Of a stretch of DNA of 64,000 bases, positions 22,050 to 36,200 are shown piece after piece. Position 1 is the first letter of the stretch. Each line of letters opens with the position of its first letter. The notes below the pieces were generated by a model. The model worked only from the letters and a program-made list of their open reading frames with translations, did no database searches and was not told the origin of the DNA. The DNA comes from Buxus sempervirens. Its lineage: Eukaryota > Streptophyta > Magnoliopsida > Buxales > Buxaceae. The translations under genes were made by a program, and so were the position numbers. The stretch is from NCBI GenBank assembly GCA_947561395.2, contig OX387195.1, forward strand, positions 23,203,126 to 23,267,125, given 5' to 3'.

Positions 22050-24753
22050 CTAAAAGAACAGTCACCAATCATGATATAATGAATAAGTAGCACCCAGTCA
22101 ATTAGAAATCAAAGTGGTAATTATACGTCTCATAAGATGAACTTAGAGTATAAAACCTCAGATCATGCAAACATGAGCAAGCAATGATAATTTTGATATC
22201 ATGTTGAACATTTGATCCACTCATACCCATGAGTTAACATGCATCTTAAGGAAAATCATTGAAGCAAGCTCAATGTAAACTGTTGGCCACTAATGCTACT
22301 GCTGGACCAAAGGTTTATCAAATTCCCACCATGACTTGCATATATCATCTCTTGGCTGTTGGCAAAGGCTTTATCCTAGCTGGAGTTGCACTGTCCCAAG
22401 CAGCTAGAGTAAAGATACATGATCTACAGCTGTCAATCCCCAAAGACTCCACCTACTAAGCAAACATTCAGCTGCATAAAATCCACTGCCTATAGACTCC
22501 ATTGCATTTGGTCCCATGAGACATGGAAGCACGAGGAAAATAGAACATCATGCAACGATTCAGCATGATAAGATTCACTATTAAATTATATTTTCATCCA
22601 CAAGACAGGCTCAAAAGCCATTAAGCCCAAGTAGCCATGATGGTAGGACTTCCTTCTAGCGTTCAACATGGTACTTAAAAAAGTATACTGGCTTCGTGGA
22701 CAAAATCACACGTACAAGAACAGGGCTAATCTGTGCTTTCCAAGGCCCTGCATGTGACTCAGCAAGGGGAAGGGGCCCTCTCTCGCTTAAGAGACCACAT
22801 GGAAATTATTCCTATTCTCTTGCTGTCAAAGAAAAGCCTAAGCGCTACTGCTTGATCTGCAGCAAGGACGATCTTAAAATATGGGAAAGACATAACCCAT
22901 CATTGAAAATAAGTGAACTATTTAACCTTGATGTTCTCAGCCAATTGAGAAACTTATGATGTTTTGTCCATAATGTTGATCAAAACTAATTATTGATGCA
23001 TGAATATGGTGAAATGTATATATATATATATATATATAGATATATATATAAGGAAGAAAATGATTCACATAGATTTTCGTGGTTCAGAATTGTGTTTACA
23101 TCGATGCAAGAGAAGAGAGTTTTCACTATATTGAAATAATTAAGTTTACAACTTCTACTTACAATCCCCAATTATAAACCCAGTTCAGCACATGAGAAAA
23201 TCCCTAATGTTTCCCTTAACATATAACCCCACAAACCCACACACAGTGCCCACCGCACCACCCCACAAAACACAAATCAACCCCCAAACAAAAGAACGCC
23301 TCCAATTGGTAGACTCCTCAGGCCTCTCCCCCTTTGGGTATAGAGAGTAGCTTAATTGACTCTTTCTCAATATTTACTACTGCCTCTAACAAGTAACCCA
23401 ATGACACTCCAGGGTTAAAAGGAATGGATTCCAGGAAATAGACTATGCTACATAATAAAATCTCCATACAACCTACAATTTCAGAATCACATCTGTAGAC
23501 ATTTGACTGACATGAAATCGATGGATAACAATAAGTGATTAAATAAGAGGATGCAAAGGGACATTGCCGAAGAAAATGATTTAATCAACTCTTGTATCTC
23601 TTTCCACATAATTCATGGGTTCAGAAATATCCATCTTCTCAAGGTTGTCAAACTGAGAATCAATTTTAAAATCATAACGGGTAACTCAGAATCAAATCTT
23701 AAATCGTAAGGTTCATAATAATTTGAGAAGTAGTACTTGGGATTTAGGTTTTGGGATTTTCTTAAAAAAGCATTTCTTGTTGGTAAGATAGGTGAACTAT
23801 GTTTCTTTTTGTATATTTGATTTTTCTAGTGTACGATATTCACTACAAGTATCAAACAAAAAAAGGGGACTTTTTCTGTAAGAAGATAAATTGAAGCCTG
23901 AAATTTTAGTATAAAGTGGTAAAATCTTTGTTTGTATTGTTGGAGTGTGGTTCATACTTTATCCAACTTTTGGCAAGGGTATGTTAGTAATTCTTTAATG
24001 TACCAGGTCTATGCTTGTATCTAGGAATTGGAGATATAGATTGTGACTGTAATGCCCCAATTCTAGTACTGTGAAAATGTAAATATTCAGAATTGAAGTG
24101 TGATTGTCTAAAACAGGACTTTGTGGCTAGGTATTTTAAAGTAGGTATTTTAAAGTGGGTATTTCAGTAAACTAGATTAATTAAAGAAGTCCTAAACTAA
24201 AGTATTTAAAGGCCTATCAAATACTTTATTGACTCTTTAATTATTCATTGAAGCAGACAACCAGGACTGTGCTGTGATTAAAAATTTAGACTACGAGAAT
24301 CTATTATGGGTTTTGTTGTGCTTAAAAATTCAGATTGATAGAATCTATTATGGGTTTCAGCTGTGATTAGAAATTTAGATTAATAGAATCTGTTACAGTT
24401 TCTGCTGTGATTTTAGAACAATAGAATCTGTTATGGTTTCTGCTGTGATGGGCATCATTCATCATTCCTCATATTTTTTCTTCATTCTTGCTTGCTCAAA
24501 GTGGGATCATAAGGTTCTTGTCTCCATAATTCCATATTATCATCTTCATACCTTATATTTTGGCTTCTTTTGATATATTCAGACACCATCAAAATATCAT
24601 GTTTTCATTTGACAGCATCATATTCTGGAGTTGCATATCAGATTACGATAAAGATGCTAAAAATTACTTATAAACACGGATCACAATGTAGAACAACCAA
24701 TATAAGTTCAACCGAAAAGCAACATAACAAGGACGTTAGCATTAAAAAAATAC
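22050..24753 (-). other. intron 14 of the helicase pseudogene
   Basis: 2.7 kb without a supported gene. It contains a TA microsatellite at about 23018-23050 and, at about 24270-24450, four degenerate copies of a 45-60 bp unit built around AATAGAATCTGTTATGG and GCTGTGATT. Short open frames here have no family resemblance. Confidence 0.6.
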
Positions 24754-25984
24754 CAGAAATACTTGCTTGCATCCATTAGCTAAGGGGACAAGAGTTGCTG
24801 GTTCTACCTGTTCAAAGAAAATATCACATGTCAGGCAAAATGACGATGAACATGACAGAAATTTTCCATTGTTTTTAAATGACAACATTTTTTTTACCTT
24901 ATTATAGAGGATTTATAAAAAGTAGTCAGAGTTTACAAGATATCAAACTCAAAAAAAAAATGAGAAATTTGATTTCTAGGAATTAAACCCTTCAAATCAA
25001 AAGCCATAAATCTGATATATTTTGATTCCTTGGAAAAATGGAGGATTTATAAAAAGTAGTCTACTTGTACACCTAACTGAAAATATTTTAACAACCTATA
25101 TTCTTTTTTATCTCCTGGGTACCATGACTAAACACAAAAAATCATCAGCCTATTACACTGTAAGACTTCATCAACAGATCTCATAATAATATCAAACATT
25201 CAAGCAAATGGGTACCATGATGAAACACGAAAAATCATCAGCCTATTACACTGTAAGACTTCATCAGCAGATCTCATAATAATATCAAACATTCAAGCGA
25301 ATGAACATGTAAAATAGGACTATCATCGCCAGAAAACAAATGAAATGGATAAATATACGAAGAGATGATACAAGTACTTACAGCTTGTGCAGCTTCATCT
25401 ATAATGACAACATCAAAAACACGATTTAGTTTACCAAAATGAGATGACCCACTGAAACTAAGGGTGGAAAAGACCTGCCAACATACAGAAATAAGCAATC
25501 ATCATTGTGTAAGTACCATAATAAAAATCTGGTATTGGCTGAAAGAATCTTATTTCACTATTAGTCATTCAAAAATTATTACGGAAATTATAACAAGGTT
25601 CAATGTAATTTCCAATGTTAGGCCAAATTCACATGCAATGGAGGTTCAATGTAATTTCTAGTGTAAGGCAAAATTCACATACAATGGCTGCTTCATCAAG
25701 GACTAAAGAACGGATAATTTCCCTATCCCTTCCTGCACATCCATGTTTTCCTTTATCAGCAGCCGATGGGTGCATGCCAGAAAGTTTTTGCTCAACCTGA
25801 AAATAGGGAAAATATTCACATCAAATAGGTTCATTCAAAAAACTCAAGGTACTACTTGATTGTACAGATGATTTGCCGACACTTACAAGGTAGTCCATGG
25901 ACACTGCCTGGACAGAATGATGAGGTTTTAGACCAATCCGCACAATTTTGGGATTATATGCATGGTCATTTTCATCATGAATAC
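24754..25984 (-). pseudogene. MAA3: helicase pseudogene exons 11-14 (Walker B)
   Basis: Exon 11 (25984-25887): IVRIGLKPHHSVQAVSMDYL. Exon 12 (25796-25683): a variable linker ending SLVLDEAAI. Exon 13 (25474-25382): VFSTLSFSGSSHF, then FDVVIIDEAAQA with the Walker B DEAA box. Exon 14 (24807-24754): 18 codons, VEPATLVPLANGCKQVFL. All junctions are in phase with GT-AG sites. No breaking change seen here. Confidence 0.88.
25118..25301. repeat. 92-bp tandem duplication in intron 13
   Basis: GGGTACCATGA and AAATCATCAGCCTATTACAC recur at a spacing of 92 bp (copies start at 25118 and 25210), with only a few differences. Recent local duplication, non-coding. Confidence 0.85.
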
Positions 25985-26394
25985 CTGAGCATAAAATTAA
26001 ATTAGTAAGCCCCATTATTAACAGTGATACATGATAATAACTTTAACATCCTCAACAGAATATTTTTCATATAACAATTGGAAGATGCTAGTTTGTAAGG
26101 CACATCTGAAGGAAAGTTTATCATAATTAACCAACAATGAATCTGATAATCATCATTTGTACCCTTCTAGAGATGATATTAAACATTTCTACTGGTGGGT
26201 CACAAGGCACAGTAGAGTAGCCCAAGTAAAGCAGTTTCTACATCTATATAATATAATAGAGAAGCAAGTTCACATGAATGATGAATCCCATTTCCAGTAC
26301 GAGACAGAGAGATGACAGAAAACAGCAGCATCTTAAAATATATCATCTAAAAAAGTTCTTATCTGAATTGTGCACATTTCTAGATACATTGTTA

Positions 26395-26750
26395 CAACAT
26401 ACAATTTCAGTTCAGATCACCATTCAGAAAGTTGGAATCGAAAGTTCCTTGATTGCATGTGCAGCCTGAACTTCAATACAGATGAAATGGGTTTAACAGT
26501 AATATTTTTCCTCTTTTTGATATGTAAAATATGAGAAGCTTACAATACATATACATAAATAATGTTAAATTCAGATATTTACAACAAATAGCTTCAGTTT
26601 AGATCACCTTTCAGAACATTGGAATCAACAGTTCGTTGATTGCATGCAAAATCTGAATTTCAATATAGATGTAATGGCTTTGACAGTACTATTTTTTCTC
26701 CTGATAGGAAAAATATAAGAAGCTTCCACTACACAAATAATGCAAAACGC
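26395..26750. repeat. diverged direct duplication of about 190 bp in intron 10
   Basis: Two related stretches (about 26395-26570 and 26590-26750) share CAGTTYAGATCACC, GTTSRTTGATTGCATG, TCAATAYAGATG and AAATATRAGAAGCTT in order. The divergence is much greater than in the 92-bp duplication, so it is older. Confidence 0.7.
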
Positions 26751-27129
26751 CAAACAGCTATATTAATAGAGGGAGTGCATACTGCATACACTAAAAACAA
26801 AAGAACCAACATTGGTTTTCAAAAAAAAAAATACAAAGCGAAAAAGAAGGCAGAATCTATCCATCCGCACCCTTTGTACGTCCCATGTCCTTGGCTTAAG
26901 AAAAATTCAGGGTTCTCCTTTCTTCCCAAGTTGCCTGATAAACAAACGGGATTAGATGCATTCACTCATTATCAAGGTTTCAGGTATAATCTGGTGCCAA
27001 TCTGTATAAGTTTCATATCGGTGCCAAAAAAGGCCAGCGTGATTTGGGGGTTCTTAAAAAAAAGGATAAAAATCCTTTTTGACTTGACAAACATGTACTG
27101 GTATTTAACTGTGGGGACTGGTTTGGCCA

Positions 27130-27667
27130 GTCAACAATAGCACACGATGGGTAAGATATGCATTTCGCCGGGAATGGTAAAAAAAAAGGATCTACATTCA
27201 TTTGGTATTTTGGCCTAAATTCTTTTGCCCCTCAATATTGAATCAGATCCTCTTTGTTGATGATTGAATGCAACTCTATACTCCCATTTATAGTAATTCC
27301 AGAACTCTTTCTTTTGTATCGAGGAACATCGAAATAAGCAAGAATGCTATTTTTACAGAAAATTCCATTTATAGGTACTTCAATCAAGATACTGAACAGG
27401 GCATTAGTTCTTTCTCTCTTTCTTGATTAGATTGAAGTGGGAGTATGAATCTATTTCTTCGCCTCTTTGCCAAAAAATCATAATTCCCATATAGAATGGT
27501 AGGATAACGAACAAATTCTGCTGAAAGAAACTAATTTTTCATTTAGAAAAACCCCAACCATCTGCCAATTAATGGATACCTGAACCCAGAAGCACTCCTT
27601 ACCCCACGTGCTAGACAAAAAGACGTCATTGGGGAATATCCAAGAAACTAACAGAATACAAGAACTC
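27130..27667 (-). pseudogene. rpoC2: nuclear insert of plastid DNA (rpoC2 fragment)
   Basis: On the minus strand the text reads as plastid RNA polymerase beta'' subunit: [32 protein letters not shown], then in other frames [39 protein letters not shown] and KEFRPKYQMNVDPFF. These match the RpoC2 C-terminal half in the right order. The frame is broken several times, including a TGA after EDLIQY, so it is a decayed nuclear plastid insert (NUPT) of about 0.53 kb. Edges are approximate. It lies in intron 10 of the helicase pseudogene, in the same orientation. Confidence 0.85.
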
Positions 27668-30072
27668 AATATAGATTTGATTTGCGAGATTGGTTAAGAC
27701 AATATAAGGTGTAAGTTTATGACTCGGTTAGTATGCTTGCATTCAAATCAAGGTTTACCATTTCGGTGCCGATGGGCGCCGCCCATCCCCCGAAACGAAA
27801 TTTCTCCAAACGGTGAAAAAACAAAAAAGGGCAAAAAATGGACAAAAACTGGATTTTGGGGAAATTTTGCCAGCACACCGCCGCGTTTTACCAATAAAAA
27901 AATGAACAAATTTTCATTTCCCTCCCCTGTTTCGCCCGGTACGCCACCAAAAATCGCCAGAGATGCAATTAAGCGATTTTCCTCCTCAGAAACGCATCAT
28001 TACCTCCGGAAAAACGAAATTTCAGCAGCACGCCACGAAACTGTAAACACTGATTCTAATAATTATTTTCCTATTTTATGTTTCATAACTCAATTGATAC
28101 TTGTGGTTAATGAATAAAACTAAATATTAGTATGATAGGTACTTCTAAAAGTTTCCAAAAACCAAATTTATAGAAGTTTTATAAGGAGTAAGATTTTTTG
28201 TCTCGACAAATATTTATAGTTCCAATGAGTTATAAATTATAATGAATCAGATTTTGATACTGAAAACCATTCCAGATTCTGTAATTTCAAGGTGAGACAC
28301 CGCCTCAAACCCCAATACCTGTAGTGGATCTTCATTAGTGAGTTCTCGTTTTATATCTCAAGTTCTGATTTCTAATTTTCCTATCTTTTTTTTTATTGGT
28401 TTCTCATCTTCAGTTACTAATTCTGTAAGTGATAAATCTATAATTGATCTACTTATATATCTAATTTGCTCAATCATTGATCTACTTCTTCATTCATTTT
28501 TGGTAGGATAACGTCATCTTTGTCAGTCTCCCCAACTTATTGGAACAAAATCAGATATACACCTTAAGAGTGACCTTTATTTTTACCTGTAAGTAACTAT
28601 CCCTGGACGCTCAGAATTGTACAGAAGCAGCCTTGCAAAAATTAAACTCCAAAGGAGCTAATTAAAGAGGTTGTGATGGGCTCGCTTTACTCTGGTCTCA
28701 TCATGTCCACCAAGTCCAAAGTCATTGAAAGGAATCGCCATAATTCTAAGAAAGAAGACCCAAAAAATAACGTAGAGATTAATGATCTCAAAAGCTTGAG
28801 ATGGTGATGTCTCATAAAAACTGAATCAGCTTCTACTAAATCCTAAATCTGAAAGTCAAGACATTTTGAGATAGTTTGCAGCCCAATCCAATACATTTTA
28901 GCCTTGGAGAAGCATGGTCAAAACACGAATGATCAAAGACAGGATTTCCATTTAACCACACCAAAGACGAGGAAAACTACTCCATGCTAGTCAAAAAGCA
29001 ACACATTATTCCGTAACTCTGAAGTCAAATATCAACTGATAATCAAATGGAAAATTGTATAATTGACCTTCAACTATGACAATTTTCTTCAATCTAGCAA
29101 GATCACCTCTCAGAACAACCCCCAACACACACACACACCAAAATTTCCTATAAGAAAGAAAATTGACTTGCCTCCCAACAAAAATAAGCGTCAAGGCAGT
29201 TAAGTGAAAAGAATCCATCATGGCTCCTTTTCCAGCTTATTCTATTTTGACCGCCCAATTGGCATAGACTCATCATTAAAAAATGAAAGACGGATTGTGA
29301 CTTGCCTCCCAACAAAAACCCTTAAGAAAAGGATCACAAAAGTATCCTAGTTAAATCATTTGAATAAAAAGAAGCGATAAGGAAAAACAGAACAGAAACC
29401 TAAGCATAATATCACTACACCAAACTTAATTTTAACAACTTTCTGACCACCATTTGATCCCATGGTTATAGTACCTAAATAATTCACAGATGATCTTTAA
29501 AAAAAAACTATATATGGCCAAACTAAGCATCTAACGAAGAACTCACTCATATTGGAGAAGGGAGAGAAAAAACAAAATCCAGATGATGTACTTTTCACAC
29601 CAGAGGATGTACTTTTATTTTATTCTTCAATATTTTTATTTCAAAAAGGTGATCCTAATCAGAAATTCTACAATTCCGTGCATAAGTTTAAATTGTTAAA
29701 ACAAAATACATCATTAGTTCTCCTTTGGATCATCAACAAGTTCAAGAAGAATTTCACCATCTCATAGTTATTTCATTTGGCAATTACTTTCTGAGAAGTC
29801 TCAAGGCAATTTAAGCCAATGCTTTGTCAAAAGGCAAAGTTCATTATGACTTTATACTCTGCGACAATAGCCCCGTGTTAATCCTTTTTCTTTAACTTTT
29901 TATCACTCATTTATGGATTTAAAAGAGCTTCACACTCTTTCTTACAATTTTAACAAAATTTTTTGATTGCAGATAAAAAAATTAAAACCAAACGAATCCA
30001 TTCAACAGGTGCCACAACAAATTGGAAATACAATAATATAGGATACATAATAGCAAGACAGAGAACTTCTAC
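27668..30072 (-). other. remainder of intron 10 of the helicase pseudogene
   Basis: No gene supported. About 27740-28050 carries GCC/GGTGCC-rich text with AAATTTTGCCAGCACACCGC, which recalls AATTTCGCCAGCACCGC at about 34995-35020, so both may belong to one dispersed repeat. The rest is AT-rich with poly(A) and poly(T) runs. Confidence 0.5.
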
Positions 30073-30367
30073 CAGTGTTTAAAAGGCACAAAACAATCTC
30101 GTCTAGCGCAGAGTTTGAAGGAGCACAAACCAGGACACGCACACGATATTTACGATTTGAATTCACTACTTCTGGTTTCTACACAAGTGGTTGGAAGTTA
30201 GAGGATTATAGAATATTAAGTAGCATCACAAAACATAGAGAACAATAGAACTTACCAACTCATTTCCAGTGGTTGGGAAAAATCCATCATCACCATCAAT
30301 GGGCATAATTTTGTCTCTAGGATTAATACCACTTAACCATGGAGATGCCTGCCTCCAGTGATTGAAT
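30073..30367 (-). pseudogene. MAA3: helicase pseudogene exons 9-10 (motif Ia)
   Basis: Exon 9 (30367-30256) reads FNHWRQASPWLSGINPRDKI then DGDDGFFPTTGNEL. Exon 10 (30178-30073) reads KPEVVNSNRKYRVRVLVCAP then SNSALDEIVLCLLNTG, the motif Ia region; the family has VLRLL where this has VLCLL. Splice sites and phases are intact. Confidence 0.88.
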
Positions 30368-32238
30368 CTGAAAACGACTAAAAAGATACTTGGTAAGATA
30401 TTCCACATTTGACCAGTTGAAAGGAACTATAATTAGTAGATACTTGACAGGAAGGGATGTGAGATGGCCTATGAAACACATTTTAGAGTTGTAAAGTAAT
30501 TCTGTTAAAGAGAGAGAGAGAGAGGAGAACCCAAAAGAATGAAAAGTGGTCCCAAAACATGTTATATTTGTTAACTAATTGATGAATTTGAAACAAATTT
30601 GTTTGTTTTGTGAGTCACTGGCAGAAAATTATTCTTTTGGGTTGACACTATACTGGTTTGTTGAACTTGTAACACACAACATGAGTTAACTGGTAAAAAA
30701 AAAAAATTTCCTCTTTGGCAACATTCATATCCATAAAAATGTTTACTTTCGCATTTTCTTGACTCCCATAAATTGTAATCTCTTAATAAACTGATCATCA
30801 TTTGATGAGAACAAAATGGATCACTCCCAGTTGATCTGGAATGTATAATCTTGATGCAGAATCTATCGCCCATTCTTGTTGTATTCTAAGGTAACGTCTT
30901 CCTGAGAAGTTCTGTAATTGTTGGCAAGAAGTAGAGAAGACTTTGGTTTGAACGCACAGAAGCAAATGCAGAGATTGGCAGATATTGTTATAGAAGACTG
31001 TTCTCCAGATATATTTAGGGCCCTCCAGATGAATTAGAATGATAGGATCTTTGATGGGGAGGATAATAGTTTGGAGTTCATCTTGACCAGAGTGTTAATT
31101 TTGATATTCAATCCAGTGGCTGTCCTCCCTAAACTTAAAAATGTGTCCTTCGGTGTAACTAATAGTGGGCGAGTATACATTGGATGGTTTTTAACTTTTC
31201 CTGCTCCTATGTAGTATTCTGTATCTACCTGGATCTTGGCCTTTTCATTCTCCTTAATTATAACCATAACCCAATAATTTAATATATGTCTAACTAATTT
31301 CTTAATATTGGTGTTCAATATGCCCAGTCCCTAATTGCTTTCTTAATCTCTTTGCATATATACAATTTATAATTAATTTTCCATCAAACTTGTGCGTCAA
31401 AGATTAGGATTGTTATGAGAATGAAGCATCAAATTGGGGTGAGGAAACATTTCCATATGGAAAACATGAATGAAGAAAAAAGAATATAAAAGATAATGTC
31501 GCTATCCAACCTCTAACAATCAGGTCCTGGCATTTAATCTGCAGCCACTATTATTAATTTCAGAAAGTATCCAAGTGCTTTGATGTTGGTGTCCTTAAAA
31601 AGCTAATCTAAACTGACCATCGAATACAAAATTGAACAACTAAAACATGAACTAAATGAGTGATGCCAAAATACTATGCGTGCAGGTCTACAACAAGGTT
31701 CCTATCTGTGTCTTCCTTAATATCCCTTCTTGACTTGGTTGATGGATGCAGGTCTATGATAAGATTCCCATCCTCAAATTTCTCTTCTTGTCTTGTTGCT
31801 AGATCCCTTAGTTTATGAAATTTGATGATTAGTCACTTAATTTTGGCTTTAAATTAAGTCCAAGTACAACTATAGGTCTTTATTGGGTCTATATAACTGC
31901 AACTTTAAGTCAAATATGGGCTTATGGTTAGAATAGGATTAGGTCATTCAATTGTTTATAGAAGAATCACAATGCTTTCTAAATCTTCAAAACATGACAG
32001 ATGTATGACCTTTTCCTTTAGTTGTTGATATATGCTTTAGAGGTAAATCATCAAATATGGACCTATCTCTTTTGACATGTGATGTGTGAAAGTGAGGCTC
32101 CAACAACCAAATTCTTGACTTTCTGATACAATTTATTATCTTCTGGTTAATCTTCCCTTTCTGTTATTTCTATTCGTATCTTAAGACTAAGAGATACCTC
32201 AGTAATTAGCTTATATCATAGTCCATTCCCCTCTAACT

Positions 32239-32690
32239 TGTCTCTCAATTATCTAGCATTTGAATCAAACTGTAGCAAATTTGTTAATGCACTGCAAGTC
32301 AACACCATTTCCTGCTGCAGAAAGTATCAAAACCCTCCCAATGTTATTCTCTAAAACCTATAATTGGCCAAGAGATGTACAAATTCACTGGAAAATGGCA
32401 ATCAATGCATTTTATAATTTTTCCATTTTTAGTTTATATAGATATAAATTCCCTTTCCCTCTGCCCTGTCTCTCAATTATCTAGCATGTAAATCAAACTG
32501 TAGCAAATCTTTTAATGCACTGCAAGTCAACACCATTTCCTGCTGCAGACAGCATCAAAACCCTCCCCATTTTATTCTTCAAAACCTACAACTGCGGCCA
32601 AGAGACGAACAAATTTACCAGAATATGACAATAAATACAATTTATTATTTTTCCATTTGTAGTTTATGCAGATACAAATATGAATCCTTG
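32239..32690. repeat. 228-bp tandem duplication in intron 8
   Basis: TGTCTCTCAATTATCTAGCA followed by CTGCAAGTCAACACCATTTC occurs at 32239 and again at 32467, with about 85-90 percent identity by eye over most of the unit. Non-coding. The rest of intron 8 (30368-32882) shows nothing recognisable. Confidence 0.8.
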
Positions 32691-32882
32691 TTCATGAATG
32701 CAGATACCATTATTAAAATTAGAGAAGAGATGCTCCTCAAATATTCACTCAAGGAAGCAAAGTAAGTGAATTTGGTGGTAGTTGTATGCAATCCCAATTT
32801 TTCATTTTCATGAACGTATAAGTGAAATTATCAATAAGAAAAGCACACCATATTTCAAGATAAATAAGAACAGAAACCATAC

Positions 32883-33221
32883 TTTTCCTGCACAGGTAAT
32901 TCCAGCCCACGTTTTACACCATGAAATCCTCCCCTACAGAAAAAGGAAACCAGACAAATTTACAAAATTGAATGTCAGCTGACGTATGAAAAACCACATT
33001 ATTTATTTGCTGTTATGCCCTACTTAAATCTCCCAGATAACACTGGCCAATGAAAAAAAAAATTGGTATGAACCCCAAAAAGTGAAAGTTGTTCAATCTA
33101 AAAACAGCAAATGGAAAGCCTAAGAAGATATTTACTTAGATTGAACTCTTGCTGGTGTCGCATGCAAAATGGCACTAAGAAGTCCAAGAATGGTCTGTCT
33201 TTTTCCGGTTCCTGGAGGACC
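32883..33221 (-). pseudogene. MAA3: helicase pseudogene exons 7-8 (Walker A)
   Basis: Exon 7 (33221-33136) encodes GPPGTGKRQTILGLLSAI then LHATPARVQS. The loop GPPGTGK is kept, but the next residue, normally Thr that helps coordinate the Mg-ATP, is Arg (AGA). Exon 8 (32933-32883) encodes KGGFHGVKRGLELPVQEK across the joins. It uses donor GTATGG rather than the GTTTCT three codons later, because only the first keeps the frame into FNHWRQASPWL. Confidence 0.88.
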
Positions 33222-36200
33222 CTAGAAAGAAGCATGCAACCACATACCACAGATTCAGTACAAGAAAAATCAATTAGAGCAAAAAGAAAGCAAATACCAT
33301 GAAAGCCGTCAAGGAATAGTACATTAGAAATGGGAAAGGTCCCTAGCTGATGCCAATGTCACATTTCATATAAGCAATGTCTTGACAAAGAACAATGGTC
33401 AAAGAATATATTTATTGCACAAAGAAGGAATATCTAGAGATACACTGCAATATTGAACACTGTCCCAAGCTTGATTTATGTCCTCAATATAGTTTCTTAC
33501 TATTAATGATACAAGAAAAGGAAAGGAGAAAAGGGAAAAAAAATAAACTAATTCAAACAATAGTCAAGATGTCACTGATGGGTGAATGGCTATGCTTATA
33601 GTTTTTATATCTCTAATCAGTAAATGGTTGATTTTTCCATAGATAAGCTGTAGCAAGGTTCGCCGTGCCGTTTCACCAGGGTCCCCGCATTCATCGGCAT
33701 AATTTCAAAAATATTATAAAATTTAAAATAATGATAATGCTATATTTTTACTGATAATGACTATAATATATATACACATAATAACTATGTTATTAGGAAT
33801 ATAATAATATCAACATAATTATATATATATATATATATACACAGACACACATAATAACTATATTATTAGGAATATAATAATATCACCATAATTTTATTAT
33901 TTTATTACATACACATTTATATAAATTATAATTTTTTACAATTCATGATCTACAATTTTTTTTATAATTCAAAATAATAATTTTTTTACAATTTTCTAAA
34001 TCCAAAAACTTGTATATATATTTGTTTTTTATATATAAATTTTTTTGTGATATTTACATTTTATAATTTTATATATATGTATAATTTTAAAACATTTTTA
34101 AATTCAAAAAGTATTTCTACATATATATCTATACTATATATAACGCAAGGCCCCCTTGGGAATCACGCTAACCAAAATGTGCAATTTTCCAAAACGGTGC
34201 TTATACATCATTGTGAAAATTCATTAATAAAAGGGTACAATATTCAAACTACTTCAATTTTTAAAAACTTAAAAATTAGTTGCAAAACTGTTCCCTCCCT
34301 GTCTCCTTCGTTCTTCGTACATGCAGTACTGCATGTGCACCCAACTAATTATATTAATGAAAGAAGGGCTTTATACCCTCTTTTAAAAACGAAGGACTTA
34401 TGACCTTCTTTCTTTACAGCAACAATCGGCAGGCTCCTTACCCTTCTCTGCAACAGCCGTCGGCAGGAGCTCAAGGAAAGGTAAGTAAACTAGGTACGAA
34501 GGACTTATGCCCTTTTTCTCTTTATAGCAGCAGTCGGCAGGCTCTTATCCCTTCTTTACGGCAGCCGTCGACAAGAGCTCAAGAAAAAGTAGGTGAACTA
34601 AGTATGCCGCCCTCCTCTCTCTCCCCCCACCCTCCTCTCCATCCCTCTCTCTCGCTCTCTTTTTTCTATCCCTTTTTCTTCTGATTTAGGTAGTGAGGAG
34701 GGTGAACGTACGCCCCACCTCCATGTTGCCTTTGTTTCTTCTAATCTTTGTTTTGGAGCATTTTTTTTTTTACAAGTTTTGCACGGCATACACACGGCAC
34801 GAAGTGTGTGCCATGCAAAGTCTATTCAACGGCACATATGACTACCATCGAAATTGTTCATTTTTTACTCGCACAAGGAAAAATTTCGCATGTGCCAGTC
34901 AAAACAAATGATGTTTTCGAGGAACGCTGAAACTAGGTGGTTTCAGTGCCGCTTTTGGCAGGCACCAGCAAAATTTCACAATTTTACCAACATGGGCGAA
35001 ATTTCGCCAGCACCGCAAACCATGAGCTGTAGAATTAAAGCAACCAACCAATACCATTTTGTCCAGAAACGAAAGCCATAGCAATAAAGCTATTTTCGTT
35101 AAAGGGATATTCATCTTCTAGGTTAAGGTGTAGTTATGGAAGTCAGACATGGCATGAGATGCTGCCATGTAGATCATCTCACGGTTAGTGTTTTTTCAAA
35201 TGAGCCTCACATGAAACATTTATAATACTTGAAAAAAACACTAACATTGACATGCTCCACATGGCACATCTCATTCTAGTAACAGTAATCAATGCAGGCA
35301 AAATTGCAGGCGATATCATCCCCTTTTTTGGGGGTGGGTAGTTTACTTTGGTTGTTGAAGCTTTTATAAATGTTGTTGGGAAAAGTTCTCTCTTCCCAAT
35401 CAATGTCGGACTGCAATGTTTGTCAATTGGGAAGAGAAAACTCTTCCCAACTAACATCCGTATATAGACAAACCCTTTCCCCTTTAACAGTTTAACTTCT
35501 TTAACAAATATATTTAATAATCTAAAAGCATTTTATAAATAAAAAGATTTGAGAATAAATAAAATTTTTTAAAAATTATTGAATTTGGATAAAAGCTGAG
35601 AAGTCCATATTCAGATTCTAAATGGACCAGAACCTTTGTAAAGATTCGTATTCAATTTGTGAAATACAGGGACATGTCCCTATTCGACAATTTCAGATCA
35701 AATTTGGATCTAAATTCAACTCATTGACAGCTCTAGTAGAGATATAGGGAACTTATGGACATTCATCATCTCATTTAAATATGAGACCAGTAGAGGTAAC
35801 ATATAAAGATTTATCATCTATCTTAGAAGTGAAAAAAATAAGGACTGCGATATTGGTCCAAGGAACCAATGGAGAATCATTATGGAAGACTGTAGCCATC
35901 AAGGAATCATGCTTGGAGACTTATTTGAGGATAACTAGACTTTAGGATACATATAGTAGAGGAACCATCTCTGCTCCCATATTCCCAATCTTTTGCAGAG
36001 GCTACCAATCATGCAACTCTAGTTAGTAACTAGTAATTACTTAAAATTCGGTGCCTCTGTGGATTGAATAACCTGCCACAAAAAAGACCTACTTGATTGA
36101 GACATTGATTTTCTGTGGCTATGCTGGACATCCTCAAACCTGCCCTTCGTGGGAGTGCAGAGTAAGATGGTTGATGGAATCACAAAAGGAACATAGGTAG

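Noticed and set aside
31034-31318. 94-codon minus-strand frame in intron 8
   Set aside because: No family resemblance found, not conserved with any neighbour, and no splice or promoter context.
36100-36170. LINE ORF1 zinc-knuckle fragment
   Set aside because: Only one short cysteine-rich run matches and the flanks give no further LINE similarity.
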